Source of the DNA: Przewalskia tangutica
Taxonomy: Eukaryota > Streptophyta > Magnoliopsida > Solanales > Solanaceae
NCBI GenBank assembly: GCA_029844215.1
Contig: CM056724.1
Location: 83,223,093 to 83,287,092, forward strand
Reading direction: 5' to 3'
Length of the DNA: 64,000 nucleotides
A program made the position numbers and the translations under genes. This document shows positions 1 through 10,918 of this stretch, one piece after another (position 1 is the stretch's first letter; every line of letters begins with the position of its first letter). The notes below the pieces were generated by a model, which was given only the letters and a program-made list of their open reading frames with translations, was not told where the DNA came from and searched no databases.

Positions 1-377
1 CCGTTTACGATCTACCCTATCTCGTTCCAAAGGTCGAGGCCGAGTACAGAGGCGTTGCAAATGTGGTAGCTGAGATTTGTTGCTCGAAATTTCTTGTTAG
101 AACTTGATGTCCTTTGCGCTACCATCTATTGTATCTTGTGATAACATCTCTGTCATCTATCTTTCTCATAATCCGTTTCAACATCAGCGAACCAAGCACA
201 TTGAGATAGACCTACACTTCGTTCGTGAGAAAGTTGCGCTAGGCCATGTCAGAGTGTTACATGTTTCATCATCCTATCAGTATGCAGATATATTTACCAA
301 AGGACTTCCCAGACAGTTGTTTCTTGACTTCAGATCCAGTCTCAGCGTTCGGCCTCCTCCCGCTCCAACTGAGAGGG
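1..377 (+). pseudogene. Copia retrotransposon polyprotein, C-terminal RNase H end (5' part outside window)
   Basis: The + strand reads as the end of a Ty1/Copia pol gene. A segment resembling AEAEYRGVANVVAE (about 38-80) is followed after a frameshift and stop by HQRTKHIEIDLHFVREKV and then ADIFTKGLP (about 183-310), the usual last motifs of Copia RNase H. RNase H would remove the RNA strand during reverse transcription in the virus-like particle. The frame is broken near position 104, so this copy is not functional. An LTR follows directly, as expected for the 3' end of an element. Family assignment is secure; the rest of the element lies left of the window. Confidence 0.85.
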
Positions 378-575
378 TGTGTAAAAGTGTAGGTGTGGTC
401 AATTAATATCCCCACTCATAATTAGAATATTTGTGTAAATATAATTATGATAAGACTAGGATTTCTCTTGTATATGAGACTAGGATTCTTATTGTAATTG
501 GGATGAACATTGTACACCTATATATATTTGATATTAATAAGAAGATTCTCCAAGAGAGATTAATATCATCTTACG
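378..575 (+). repeat. 3' LTR of the left-edge Copia element
   Basis: The stretch begins TGTGTAAAAG just after the purine-rich gagaggg (polypurine tract) and ends ...catcttacg. Its last ~60 bases (ttaataagaagattctccaa..., then gattaatatcatctta) match in pattern the LTR ends of the inverted Copia element at 1211-8694, so the two are related families. Boundaries are by eye; no second LTR is available to confirm them. Confidence 0.65.
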
Positions 576-1205
576 AAAATAACTAAATGGTGTAGATGTC
601 ATTCTGTAAGCTCTTTCTGCAAAATTCTTTAAGAAGACTACTGTTTAAATTGAATTAAAAGGTCATTCAACTTTATCAGTGCAAATCAATTAAATTATAT
701 TATACTCTATATTCATTTTTAATCTAGTAAACTAAATATCTATATAAATATCCACCGCACAATTTCATTACTTTTCACATTATAATTTCAATTTAATTTG
801 ATTGCAAACCAAACGACCCCTTAGACTTCTATTATCTGAAATACATGAGTGGCGTTATTACTTCTTATATTTAATAAAATATTCTATTGTCTCTTAAGAA
901 ATTTTGGTTATAGAAATGTATACTACTTGTCTCCATCTGGTTATTGTCTCTTTCTCCAGACGCTAGTTGTCTGTCCAATGCAAAATATAGTATTATGTAT
1001 TTATCTGTTTGATGTAAATACAAGAATTTACATAGTTATACGAAATTAATCAAATATTTTCCCTCGACGAGGTCAGACATTAGTGATAAAAGTTTTTTTT
1101 TTACTTCCCTTTAACAATTCCAACTTAATGGGTATATTAAATATTTTGAAAACTTTCCATGTGATACCATAGATTGTCATGAATTAAATTATAGGATATG
1201 TATTA
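576..1205. other. AT-rich spacer, no gene
   Basis: No coding sequence is supported. The only ORF (849-1049) has no recognisable composition or motif. A short MITE candidate (657-823) is listed separately. Confidence 0.7.
657..823. mobile_element. Possible small MITE of the GGGGTCRTTTGGTT type
   Basis: The right end reads aaccaaacgacccctta (806-822). This is the same terminal inverted repeat as the MITE in the kinase intron at 59557-59955. The proposed left end, ttaaaaggtcattcaac, is only a weak match to its complement. Such ends are typical of Tourist/hAT-like MITEs. The left boundary is uncertain. Confidence 0.35.
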
Positions 1206-1210
1206 GTTGT

Positions 1211-1368
1211 TGTAAGATTGTATTAATACTCCTTAGGAATCTTTTTCATTAATATAAAATATATATAGGTGTACAATGTGGAATACTCAATAAATAGAGA
1301 TGCTATATTTATCATAATTACACAAGATTAAATATGGCTAAATATATATACATGTACACGTGCTAATA
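1211..1368 (-). repeat. 3' LTR of the inverted Copia element
   Basis: Partner of 8535-8694. On the - strand it is preceded by a purine-rich GCCTGAGGGATG tract, which is the expected polypurine position. Confidence 0.93.
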
Positions 1369-1806
1369 CATCCCTCAGGCGGAGCGGGAGGAGGCCGAAC
1401 GCTAAGACTGGATCTGAAGTCGAGGATGTTATACCCCGTATTTCCAGAGTATGTACGTGAGGGCGTACGTACAAAAGTTTTTAGCCTTAAAGTAGGCATA
1501 AGGGTCGAAATTGTGCACAACTAGCGAAAATAGTCGTTTTCCGACGAAACGTTTTCCGGACTTTGCGAAGGGAAATATACGGCTATGTCATTTATTATTT
1601 TTGCGGATTTTTCCGAGAGACGAAATATTTTGGATTAACGGAGGGTGACATGTGTCACCTCAAAGTGGACGAAACTCGGCGCTTTTGGCCTTGTTTTTGG
1701 TCAAGGTTAGGTAGGATATTTTGGTGGTAGATGGATAAGGTACACTTGCCCAAATCCTCACCCTACACTTGCCCACCACTTGTCTTGATCTTGGCCCTGG
1801 TTGTCC

Positions 1807-1814
1807 TATAAATA
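1807..1814 (+). promoter_or_regulatory. TATA box of the solo gypsy LTR
   Basis: TATAAATA lies in the setting tcctataaatacccc about 380 bp into the LTR. The same box, inverted, occurs in the related LTRs (e.g. tatttatag near 50620), which suggests it is the LTR promoter. Confidence 0.6.
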
Positions 1815-2705
1815 CCCCTTAGTCAAGACTTATTCTTCATCCACACTTGTGAAATTCCAAGGAAAATACTCTCCCCTTTGTGTAGTTTTCGCCCTACCTT
1901 CCTCCTCCTGTGAAGCCCTAGCCGAGGCAAACCCCCTTCCTAAAGTGGTTCTCGATAAATACCCCCTTGGTAGAAAAGTATTCTCCAAGTGTTGTTACTA
2001 TTCCCAAATACTTTAGCCCAAATACCTTGTAGTACTTTCCAAAGTTACCTCTATACTAAAAGCCCGTAAATACTATTATACTTCCCTTCACCACAAAAAC
2101 GAAACCCTAAGGAAAATCTTCATAGCCATTTGAAGTATTAAGAAGTTGCGTAGAACTTCTAAGGGTTGTTTGGAGCGGGTTGAGCGCGGAGTAGAGCTAA
2201 ACGTTGCTCAAGATCGACATTTAACTTGGATAATTTTGGGCTTATCGAGGTAAATAATCCTATCCTTCTAGTGTAATTGGAGATTACATACTGTAGTAGT
2301 ATAGAAGTGAATATAAGAGAAATAGTAGGATATTACGTAAGAGAATTGAATCGTAATAAGGATATTACGTAAAAGGAATTGAATCAAATCACATCGGAAG
2401 AATATTAAAGAAGAAGATTTAAATCAGATTTACATGTGATCGTATTTACGTGACACTTGTGTAGTTTGGCGGGTAGGGAAGTGCTGCCCAATTTTCCGTA
2501 GAATAAAGGAATCTGTATCTAGAATTATTCTGCAGAGTAGTCTAGACGTTGATAGACTTATATGACCAATATAGGTTGAAATCGCGAGTAGCGTATTCTA
2601 CTCGAAGGGTGGAAAAGGCTAGCAGGATTACAGTACGTTGGAGCTATTTGCTAATAGTCGATAAATCGTCACGAGGTATGTGATTCTTCCTATACTCTTG
2701 AGCAT

Positions 2706-2731
2706 GATATATATATATATATATATATATA
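2706..2731. repeat. (AT)n microsatellite
   Basis: About 13 uninterrupted AT units within the solo LTR. Confidence 0.95.
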
Positions 2732-3529
2732 GTACGGTAGACGTATGTGCGTTAACTGAACGTAGTTTTACGGCAATGTCTTTTGACTTAAGCCTGAATA
2801 ATAAGAATCTTGGAGTATTTCAAAAGAATTAAGAAACCGTTTTGAAAGAAGAGTAACACTTGATTTTGAAAGTTAAGAGTTATACTAGCTTTATGGGAAG
2901 TTGGGTATAACGACTTAAGAGTAATAAAATGAATGGTTTATTGATTTTAAAAGTTAAGAGACTTGATCTCAAAAGATAAGAGACTTGACTTAATTGATTT
3001 AATATTAATTTTGTTAAAAAGTGTGAAACCTCATTCGTGAGTAATGAGTACTTGGTTTGTAAAAGGAATAATGTTTCTTCGGTTTGGAAATGAGAATAAG
3101 TATCGAACAAACCACAAGCGTTAATAAAGTGGAAATGTAATGACTAATAAAGTATTATTAAAACCAAGAGAAACCTCCATCCGCATAAGCTAAGATAAGA
3201 CAAAATGATATTTCATTTCCTAGATCATGATCGCTTTAATAAGATTGTTATGAACAAGAATAACCTACTCACACATAAGGCATATATTACTCAACGTTTT
3301 AAAAGAGAATTATGTTATTAAATGATTAAGACTATGAACTATGAAATCTTTCAAAATAAGAAACGTGAATATTTGAAATTAGGCAAACTTGAACTTTTGG
3401 AAAAGAATGTTGTTACTTGACTTTAAGAGGGAAAGTGATTTGGTTTAAAAAGAAGGGCATAATATTGTCTTAATTGTTTTAAAAGAAAAACATGGTAATA
3501 TCTTAATCATCTTAAATGAGCGTTTAAAT

Positions 3530-4010
3530 GTTATGGCCTGCGACACCGCGTTCACGGATGAACCGAATGTATTTCACTCGACTACCGTTACGGGATGAAC
3601 CGGGAATGTATTTCACTCGACTACCGCGTTCATGGATGAACCGGGAATGTATTTCACTCGACTACCGCGTTCATGGGATGAACCGGGAATGTATTTCACT
3701 CGACTACCGCGTTCATGGGATGAACCGAATGTATTTCACTCGATTACCGCGTCACGGATGAACCGAATGTATTTCACTGACTACGCGTTGCGAGATGAAC
3801 CGAATGTATTTCACTCGACTACGCGTTCATGAGATGAACCGAATGTATTTCACTCGAATACCGCGTCCAGATGGGCCGGAATGTATTTCATGCGACACGC
3901 GTTCACGGATGAACCGAATGTATACCACCGATTTGATACCGAGTCCATGAGATGGACCGGAAATGTATTCCATACGATTTCACCTCGAGTCCGTGAGATG
4001 GCCGAGACAT
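3530..4010. repeat. Tandem repeat block, ~40-45 bp units, in the solo gypsy LTR
   Basis: About ten diverged units share the words gatgaaccg(gg)aatgta, then tttcactcgactaccg and cgttcatg. Unit lengths vary through small indels, mostly at CG/GG runs. The ORFs reading MYFTRLPRSW repeatedly (3528-3832) come from this repeat and are not genes. Confidence 0.9.
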
Positions 4011-4645
4011 GTTACACGTATCACATAACTAATACCTAGATCACGGCGGTGAGGAAGGAGTTCCACGTACGAGTGGTGACTTTGAGGCGTGAGTCACGAC
4101 TTGACATGATCGCTTTTATATTATGAATCGTAGTTTTGTTATCATACATGTCTCTCGCTTTATATAGACTACTATGATTTCATTTCTGATTTTTCAATTT
4201 CACATACTTGGTACTGTTGCATCGACCTCCTTCGGGATGCGTTCACGCCGCAGTAGAGGTACACCGGTTGTTGATCCTCGCCATATGATCACACCAACAG
4301 ATTGGGAAGCTCCGCTTTCTCCGGAGGCTTATCTTTTGTTATGTTTCCGAGTCAGAGGTTCTCAGACATTCGTGGGTATGGCGTGACCCTGTCCCGTCAT
4401 AGGTGTTGTTACTTTCTTAGAGGTCTGTAGTACTGTTATGGGCGGGGTTTGTAAAAAAGGATGTAACTGTTCAAAATTTATGTATATATGCAAGGAGGCA
4501 ACCATTTTGGTTGGCCTGTTTTATTATCTTATCTCTTGTTTCATATCTGTATGTTTTATATTCCGCTGATTTCTCTGATGTATGACTACTTGGGTGCCCG
4601 GGTAAGGCACCAGTCACGGGCCCCGGAACGGGTCGTGACAGAGGA

Positions 4646-5128
4646 AGAGTTGTCTACGAAGACCCTATGTGAATATATCCGCATACTGATATGAAGAAGG
4701 CACATGCAATACCTTGACATGACCGAGAGCAACCTTCTCACGAATAAAGTGGATGTCCATCTCAATATGCTTGGTTCACTGATGTTGAACCGAATTATGA
4801 GATAGATATATAGCGGATATGTTATCACAATAGACCAAAGACGCCTTACGTAATAGACACTGAAACTCCAAAAGAAGGTTTCAGGGCTAGAAGATCTCAG
4901 CAACAACATTAACAACACATATGTACTATGTTTCTTCACTCGAACGGGATAATATGGCTTGTATCTTGGCTGACCAATAAATGAGGTTATCCCTAAGAAC
5001 ACATAATAGCCTGAGGTGGATCGCCGTGTGTCCGGATAGCCTGCCCAATCAGCATACGTATATGATAACAACTTAGTCGGTGCTGAGGGGTAGATATGCA
5101 ATCCATAATCAAGTGTGCCCTTAACATA
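4646..5128 (-). pseudogene. Copia RNase H remnant, split by the gypsy LTR (rest at 1369-1426)
   Basis: The - strand frame has YTYADWAGYPDTRRSTSGYYVFLG, the RNase H start with its Asp, and ends near the insertion point with VFVDNSSS. The coding sequence resumes beyond the inserted LTR at 1369-1426, reading LDFRSSLSVRPPPAPPEG just before the Copia 3' LTR. This tail is nearly identical to that of the left-edge Copia copy (about 325-372), which supports a common family. Confidence 0.88.
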
Positions 5129-6009
5129 TCAAATGATACGTTTGATGACAGTAAAATGAGGCTCCCTGTGGGCATGCATGAATAAGCAAATCTGATGAAC
5201 AACATAAGCAATATTAGGTCTGGTGAAAGTAAGGTATTGTAGGGCACCTACAAGACTCCGGTAGAGAGTGAGATCTGGATCAACATCCAAGGCACTGAGC
5301 TTTAATTTAGAGTCAACTGGAGTAGACATGATCTTGCAATTTGTCATTTTAGCCCTCTACACAATCTCCTCTGCATACTTACGCTAACAAAGAAACATAG
5401 TGTCTGCAAATCTAGTCATTGAAATCCCCAAAAATATCTCAACTTCCCCAAGTCAGTCATAGTAAATTATGTTTTGAGCAATGCAATAATCTCATTTTTC
5501 AACAGCTCAGATGAGGCAGTGATCACAGTATCATCCACATACAATAACAAATATGCAACACTACTACCTCTATGAAAACTAAATAGAGAATTATCACACT
5601 TGCTGCATACAAACCCAATCCGTATAAGATAATGTGCAAAGCGGTCATATCACGCTCTAGGATCCTGTTTCAAGCCATAAAGTGACTTACAGACACGACA
5701 TACATACTAAGGGACTGCAGGATGGACAAAACCATGCGGTTAGTGCATGTAAATAGTTTCTTTTAAATCCCCATATAGAAAGACATTCTTTACATCAAGC
5801 TGATGAATCGGTCAGTGTTTACCCATAAAAATAGTCAGAACTATGTGAATCGTGGTTGGTTTAACGATCGGACTGAAAGTCTCACCACAGTCAATACCCC
5901 TCATATTGATTTGTGCCATTATCCATAAGTCTTGTCTTGTACCTCTCTAGATCACCACTGTATCTGTATTTGTGATGAAACAACCACATGCATCGGATCA
6001 CATTCAGCC
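5129..6009 (-). pseudogene. Copia reverse transcriptase remnant
   Basis: The - strand encodes the catalytic YVDD box (codons at 5530-5541) in the context LLLYVDDTVIT. Upstream (higher coordinates) there is an MHQPHGFVHP-like segment, and downstream SLVGALQYLTFTRPNIAYVV (5129-5347). These are diagnostic of Copia RT. Several frameshifts and stops interrupt the frame. Confidence 0.9.
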
Positions 6010-7025
6010 CCTCCGGTATAGGAACCAAATCTCAAGTGTGTTGTTTCGTTAAAGTAAAAATTTCTCACACATGGCCGCATTCTAATTGGGGTCTAGTTTG
6101 GCTAATTTTGGATTTTTAAGAATTGGTGACACGATTTGGGTAGACAAATTAAAGTGTACTTTCAATTTGAAAATGTCATATTGGGCACGGGTCTCCATAC
6201 AGTGGGTTGGGGTAGGGGCATTTTTGGTATTTTGTAGCAGAGGGGTTCTGGGTGTTGGTCGACGGGATCTAAGGTGTGTTGGGATTTGGTGTGACGACGG
6301 GTTGGGGGGTTTGGATGACTGAATCGGAGCCTGACAATGGTTGGGTTGTCTACGTTGATCTGGGTAGGTCGATGAGGGTTGGGTGAGGAGTTGTAGGGTA
6401 CGATGTCAGTGGTGGGGTAGGGATGAGTTACATTTGTGATGGTGTTGTGTCGATCTGGATGGGTTTTAGTGATCGGGGACTAGGTTGGCTGGGTTTGTTA
6501 AGTGGTGGTGCGATGGTGACCGAGAATCGAACGCGGATCGACGCGAGGCACAGTGGTCGAATCAGGTTACCGGAGATGGAGACGTGTGACCGAGCAGAGA
6601 AATAGGGAGTCGATTGCCAGTGATAGTGGGGGCATTCAGCGGTGACATGAGTTGACCTATTGAACTACCGACATCGAAAATTATGAAATCTGGGTGAGGT
6701 AGATAGAAGGTCGACTGATTAACATTAATGGGATGGACAATCGGCGGTGGCCGTTGCATGGCAGAGGTGCTATAGGTATTGGCAATGGCACATGGTGATT
6801 ACAAAGACAGTGGATAAAGGTGAAGGTCGCAGCCGCCAAAGATGTCGACCGGACGACCGACAGTTGGTGCGGTGGCTGCTGCCGGAACGGAGGCAACATG
6901 ACAGAATGTTTGTTGGACAAGCGGTGATGGGTCCTAATCTTCGAGGAATTGGTAATCAGTGGCTCGAAATTTTTGGATATTGTCAAACGGGAAGACATAT
7001 TCGACAAAGGTGACGTGGCGAGAAA
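6010..7025 (-). pseudogene. Integrase-to-RT linker region of the inverted Copia element, decayed
   Basis: This ~1 kb between integrase and reverse transcriptase has GC-richer, proline-rich short frames (e.g. MQRPPPIVHPINVNQ on the - strand). That is usual for the variable linker of Copia polyproteins. No conserved motif is visible. Overlapping + strand ORFs (6086-6322, 6747-7013) are judged chance. Confidence 0.5.
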
Positions 7026-7687
7026 TTATAATTTTATCGGTAGAGAGCTCATAGCACAAGTACCCCTATGGTTTGACGGAAAACCTAGTAAGGCGTGCGG
7101 AGTAGATCGGGGTGCTAGTTTGTGAGGTGTCGTGGATGTCAGATTTGGGTAACACAAACAACCCAAAATTCTAAGGTGGTCATAGGTGGGGTTCCGATGG
7201 TAAAAATATTCGGCGGGTGTCCTATTTTGAATCGCACGGGTAGGTAAAATATTGAGAATGTTTTCTACCATTTTAATTCAAATACTAAAAAATTAGAGGG
7301 GAGCAATGCATGAAAAATGAGGGTACGAATCATATTATTAATGATTCGGAGAATTCTTTCGGCTTTTTCATTTTGAGGGGAGGTATGGGGGCATGAAAAA
7401 TGAAAAATTATGTCGTTAGCCACACAAAATTTATGAAAGAATGAATTATTAAACTCACGACCATTATTAAATTGAAATAATTTTATGTCTTTTTCAAATT
7501 ACGTTTTAACCAATGTACGAAACTCAACAAATTTGAAGAACACTTGAGATTTGAGTGGATAGACCCAAAGAAAGTGAGAGAAATCATTCAAAAATACCAG
7601 ATAGTATTTGTGGCTTATGTTGTTGGTTATGGGATATTTCCATACATCAACGTGAATAATATCAAAGGGAGAGAAAGTAGTACTCAT
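7026..7687 (-). pseudogene. Copia integrase remnant
   Basis: Two - strand frames carry integrase core sequence. 7499-7687 has FDIIHVDVWKYP followed by YYLVFLNDFSHFLWVYPLKS, which holds the first catalytic Asp region (D-x-W) and the FxDDxS-like strand, here with N in place of D. 7026-7271 has LPTRAIQNRTPAEYFY and LRILGCLCYPN, typical of the integrase C-terminal half. They lie in different frames with a gap of ~230 bp between them, so the gene is broken. Confidence 0.85.
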
Positions 7688-7862
7688 AGAAGTCGTAAAT
7701 GGTAGTCTAACTGTCTAACGTGTTTCCCTAACTGACACAAGGAGCAACTATGAGAAAGATTTCCTTTGTTGCATTGGATTAGATTTTGATTTTTAAGAGA
7801 ATAAAAAATGTGAGGCCTCGGATGACCAAATCTACTATGCCACGTAAAGAGAGATATGATTG

Positions 7863-8282
7863 TTAAAACGATGAGAGGAGTGACACCAGCAGCGGATGTG
7901 GGTAGGAACAGATATAGGTCTCCTCACTATTGCATCTCGTAAGAAGTTTTCCGGTATAGAGGTCCATTACAGAAAATCCAAATGGGTCAAAATTAATTGA
8001 GACTGAATTATCGGTGGCAAAGTTTCTGACAGAAATTAAATTTGTATGATGTTTGGGGGCATAAAAGACGTTTTTAAGAGAGAAGTGTGGATGCGGTGGT
8101 GGGGTAAGGGTGTGGCCAAATCTTTGAATTAGGATGAGATGATCACTACCGACCATAATAGATTGTGGAGTTGGTAACTGACGTAGTTGAGGAAGATTAC
8201 CTGAATTGTTGGTAAGATGAGACGTGGCACCCGTATCTATATACCACGCATTATCAGGATGCTGGCAAGTCAAGGAAGTCAT
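7863..8282 (-). pseudogene. Copia protease and GAG-pre-integrase segment
   Basis: The - strand ORF contains WYIDTGATSHLT near its start, the D-T-G aspartic protease site of Copia. It is followed by FSLKNVFYAPKHHTNLISV and then SVINFDPFGF-type sequence, the usual stretch between protease and integrase. The frame is open for 139 codons. There is no gag ORF upstream: the 240 bp to the primer site hold no open frame. In a working element this protease would cut the polyprotein in the particle. Here it is a remnant. Confidence 0.88.
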
Positions 8283-8522
8283 TTACTTGTGTTCTCGGAT
8301 AAAAAACAAATTTGAATTATTTTCGAGTAAGGGAGAAAAGCAGACAAGACGACTTCTGACAATTTTAATAAAAAATAGACAAATTCTGAATCTACAGAGA
8401 TGTGGAAATGACAGAAAGGTAGAAAGGACACGATTGTCAAACCATGAGGCAATTACTTTCTGGTCTCGAAAAGGACTGGTCAGTAAAGAGGCCGAGGGGA
8501 GGAAAATAGGATTTAGATTTTG

Positions 8523-8534
8523 ATTCTGATACCA
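8523..8534 (-). promoter_or_regulatory. Primer binding site, initiator-Met tRNA type
   Basis: The - strand reads TGGTATCAGAAT directly next to the LTR end. Plant Copia elements usually prime minus-strand synthesis from initiator tRNA-Met with TGGTATCAGAGC; the last two bases differ here. Confidence 0.85.
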
Positions 8535-8694
8535 TGTAAGATTGTATTAATCTCCCTTAAGAGTCTTTCTCATTAATACAAAATATATATAGTTGTACAA
8601 TATGAAATTCTCAATAAATAGGGATCCTATATTTACCATAATTACACAAGACTAAATATGGCTAAATATATATATACATGTACACGTGCTAATA
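8535..8694 (-). repeat. 5' LTR of the inverted Copia element
   Basis: This copy matches the one at 1211-1368 nearly base for base: same tgtaagattgtattaat start and same tacacgtgctaata end on the + strand. The primer site abuts it on the inner side. Confidence 0.93.
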
Positions 8695-8699
8695 GTTGT

Positions 8700-9733
8700 G
8701 ATCTATCACTTGGAGGAATTTTTTATGATAACAGAGAGTTGCTCAGATGGTAAGCGTTCTCCGCTTTCAATCCGAAAATTGCGAGTTCAAGTTACCAAGA
8801 GAGCAAAGAGGGGAGCTCCTCCAGGAAAGGGTTAAAAAAAAGGAATAAATGGAAAACTTGTTTACATCTTAGCAAAGTTCCAAGAGAATATTCTTCATCA
8901 AGTTGGCCGAATTTTTCATACCAATGAATAAGAAACAAAAAAAAAAATCCTATATAAATATATCACTACGTTTTGATTTTATCAGTTATTTCTCATGGTC
9001 TTGATAATCATTAATACAAATACTGATAACAATAGTAATACTGCTAAATGTCTTAATAATACTTCTTTTTATTCATTGGTTAATCTACTTTCGTGTGTTT
9101 TTTATAACAAAATTATTGTCGTGGATAATATTAAGAAATAGAAATACTTGTCTTTCTATTAATTGTTGATATTTTTATGAGTGGAAGTCACTTACTTTCA
9201 ATTCAAGCAAATATATAGTGACTCGATGCAACACAACTCAGGGAATGAGAATATTAAAAAGAGACATCATAAATATTTATACTGAAAATTTATAAGCCAT
9301 TCAATAAATATAATTTGATCCGTGCCTGCCATTAACTAAATATAAATAATTCTTTGAACAACTAATAACTAATATGTAATATTCCTCCAAATTAGCTTAA
9401 TACTAGGTGACCGCTAAAGAGTACGGCGGGAAGGATGGGATTCCTTTTGTCTTAATTAAAAGTCTCGAATTTAATTAAAGGCTAGTCTATAATTTATAGA
9501 TATTATATTTACATAGTCGGTGAACTTCTTAATAAATATACATGGTTAAAAACTAAAATTATTGGATTTCACCGAACTACGACTTCCATACTAGCTCCGC
9601 TTTTAGGTTCGAGTCTTAAAAATGAAGAAACTCGTAATAGAAAGCGACTTCCTACTTAATATGTTTACATGACACAAATTCAGATTAGTTAAATAACGAA
9701 ATTTGGATACAAAAGGGTTACATCGAAAAGAAG
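8700..9733. other. AT-rich spacer between Copia elements
   Basis: No coding sequence is supported. It contains a tRNA-derived SINE-like block (8733-8850), described separately. Confidence 0.75.
8733..8850 (+). mobile_element. tRNA-derived SINE head
   Basis: ttgctcagatggtaagcg (8739-8756) resembles a Pol III A box, and gcgagttcaagttacc (8781-8796) a B box, at tRNA-like spacing. The stretch ends in an A-rich run (ttaaaaaaaagg). No clover leaf can be drawn over the whole, so it is a SINE and not a tRNA gene. Target duplications were not found. Confidence 0.55.
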
Positions 9734-10030
9734 TACTCCATCCGTTCATATTTACTTGTGACATTTTGACTTGACATGATTATTAAGGAGCTAAAAATAG
9801 AATGATAATTTTACTATAGCACCCCTAATTATTCATAAGTAACATAATGATTGAAATAAATAAAACATACTTTAAAAGTTGTGTAACCACTAAAAATTTC
9901 TTGAACTTGTCAACCTAATAATAAATGATAAGAGTAAAATAGGTATGAAATGGTAAATTATTTCTTGATTTTCTAAAATGGACAATTATTTTTAATATAG
10001 TGAATAAGTAAAATTAGACGGGGGAGAATA
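9734..10030. mobile_element. Stowaway-type MITE (Tc1/mariner group)
   Basis: The left end, ta-ctccatccgttcatattta, is matched by the complement of the right end (gacgggggagaata), with TA at both borders. The CTCCxTCCGT terminus is the Stowaway signature. The inside is AT-rich and has no ORF. Length is about 295 bp, within the family range. Confidence 0.8.
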
Positions 10031-10217
10031 ATATTATGTGGTAACTTTGAAATTAGTACATATGTTATGTCATTAACAAATTGAACACTATCAATTTTAA
10101 TGCCATACTTTTTTTTGGGGTCCAGTTTTAATGTCATATTTTTTTTGGGGTTCAGTTTTAATGCCATATTATTAGAAGTTCAAAAGATTTACATAGACAG
10201 TAATATCAATTAATTGT

Positions 10218-10787
10218 TGAAAATATATCGTGATACACGACATATACAATGTCTTGTATATACCGTGTATATCACGGACACAAGACATAGTTGTAACAGA
10301 TTTGGACCGTGATATATATGGTATACACAGCCGTGTATATCACGGTTTAGGACTCTATATTTGATGTTGTATTTGTATTGAATTAGCATTGTACACTTAC
10401 CATAATTGTAGGATTCTTGTACAAATAGAATAAGATTTTGAGAGTAGAATAGGAATAGAAAATATACTGTGATATACACGATATACATGGCATATACAAT
10501 GCCTTGTGTATACTGTGTATATCACGGACACAAGACAGGTTTGTAACAGATTTGGACCGTGATATACAAGGTATACACAACCGTGTATATCACGGTTTAA
10601 GACTCTATATTTGGTGTTGTATTTGTATTGAATTAGCATTGTACACTTACCATAATTGTAGGATTCTTGTACAAATAGAATAAGGTTTTGTGAGTAGAAT
10701 ACGGATAGGATTTTCCATATTATGGAAATTGTAAATTGTATATATACTCATTCATTAATGAAAATAATCAAGGGATTATTTCTTTCA
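10218..10787 (+). repeat. 5' LTR with internal tandem duplication
   Basis: It begins TGAAAATATATCG and ends tctttca. It holds two ~240-bp tandem copies (10219-10457 and 10458-about 10700), each containing the palindromic gtatacacaaccgtgtatatc type motif. The 3' LTR has only one such copy. Confidence 0.88.
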
Positions 10788-10799
10788 TGGTATCAGAAG
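10788..10799 (+). promoter_or_regulatory. Primer binding site, initiator-Met tRNA type
   Basis: TGGTATCAGAAG lies directly against the 5' LTR end, the standard Copia primer site with a changed last base pair. Confidence 0.85.
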
Positions 10800-10918
10800 T
10801 CTAGGTCACATATTTTCTCCCAACCTCGTCTTTTACTACCTCGATTTCCATGCTCTTTGTTTCCTTCTATCTTCCCGATTTTTTTCCAAATTCCTACGTC
10901 ACGTCTTGCCTTGTTGTT

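Larger units (their letters stand above)
1427..4640 (+). mobile_element. Solo LTR of a Ty3/gypsy (Tekay/Del-like) element, 3.2 kb
   Basis: The sequence starts TGTTATACCCCGTATTTCC and ends CGGGTCGTGACA. It is flanked by the 5-bp duplication gagga at 1422-1426 and 4641-4645, inside the RNase H of the inverted Copia. Both ends match (in inverse orientation) the ends of the LTRs of the element at 38118-51019, so it is the same family. No internal domain is present: this is the product of LTR-LTR recombination. It contains a TATA box, an (AT)n run and a tandem repeat block, listed separately. Confidence 0.93.
1211..8694 (-). mobile_element. Complete but gag-less Ty1/Copia element, interrupted by a solo gypsy LTR
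   Basis: Two near-identical ~160-bp LTRs (1211-1368 and 8535-8694) flank the element, with the 5-bp target duplication gttgt at 1206-1210 and 8695-8699. Read on the - strand, the order is 5' LTR, initiator-Met tRNA primer site, protease, integrase, linker, reverse transcriptase, RNase H, 3' LTR, which is the Copia order. Without the inserted gypsy LTR (1427-4640 plus duplication) it would be about 4.27 kb. Only ~240 bp separate the primer site from the protease, so gag is missing. All domains contain stops or frameshifts. The LTR termini are TA...CA instead of TG...CA. Confidence 0.93.

Noticed and set aside
3528..3832. ORFs with repeated MYFTRLPRSW, as if a repeat protein
   Set aside because: Translation of a DNA tandem repeat within a solo LTR, with unit lengths that drift out of frame.
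8739..8810. Candidate tRNA gene at 8739-8810
   Set aside because: A- and B-box-like words are present but no acceptor stem pairs, so it was called a SINE head.
10210..10639. Three overlapping - strand ORFs (Tyr/Ile/Cys-rich) at 10210-10639 and another at 14911
   Set aside because: Translations of the duplicated LTR with gatatacac palindromes.
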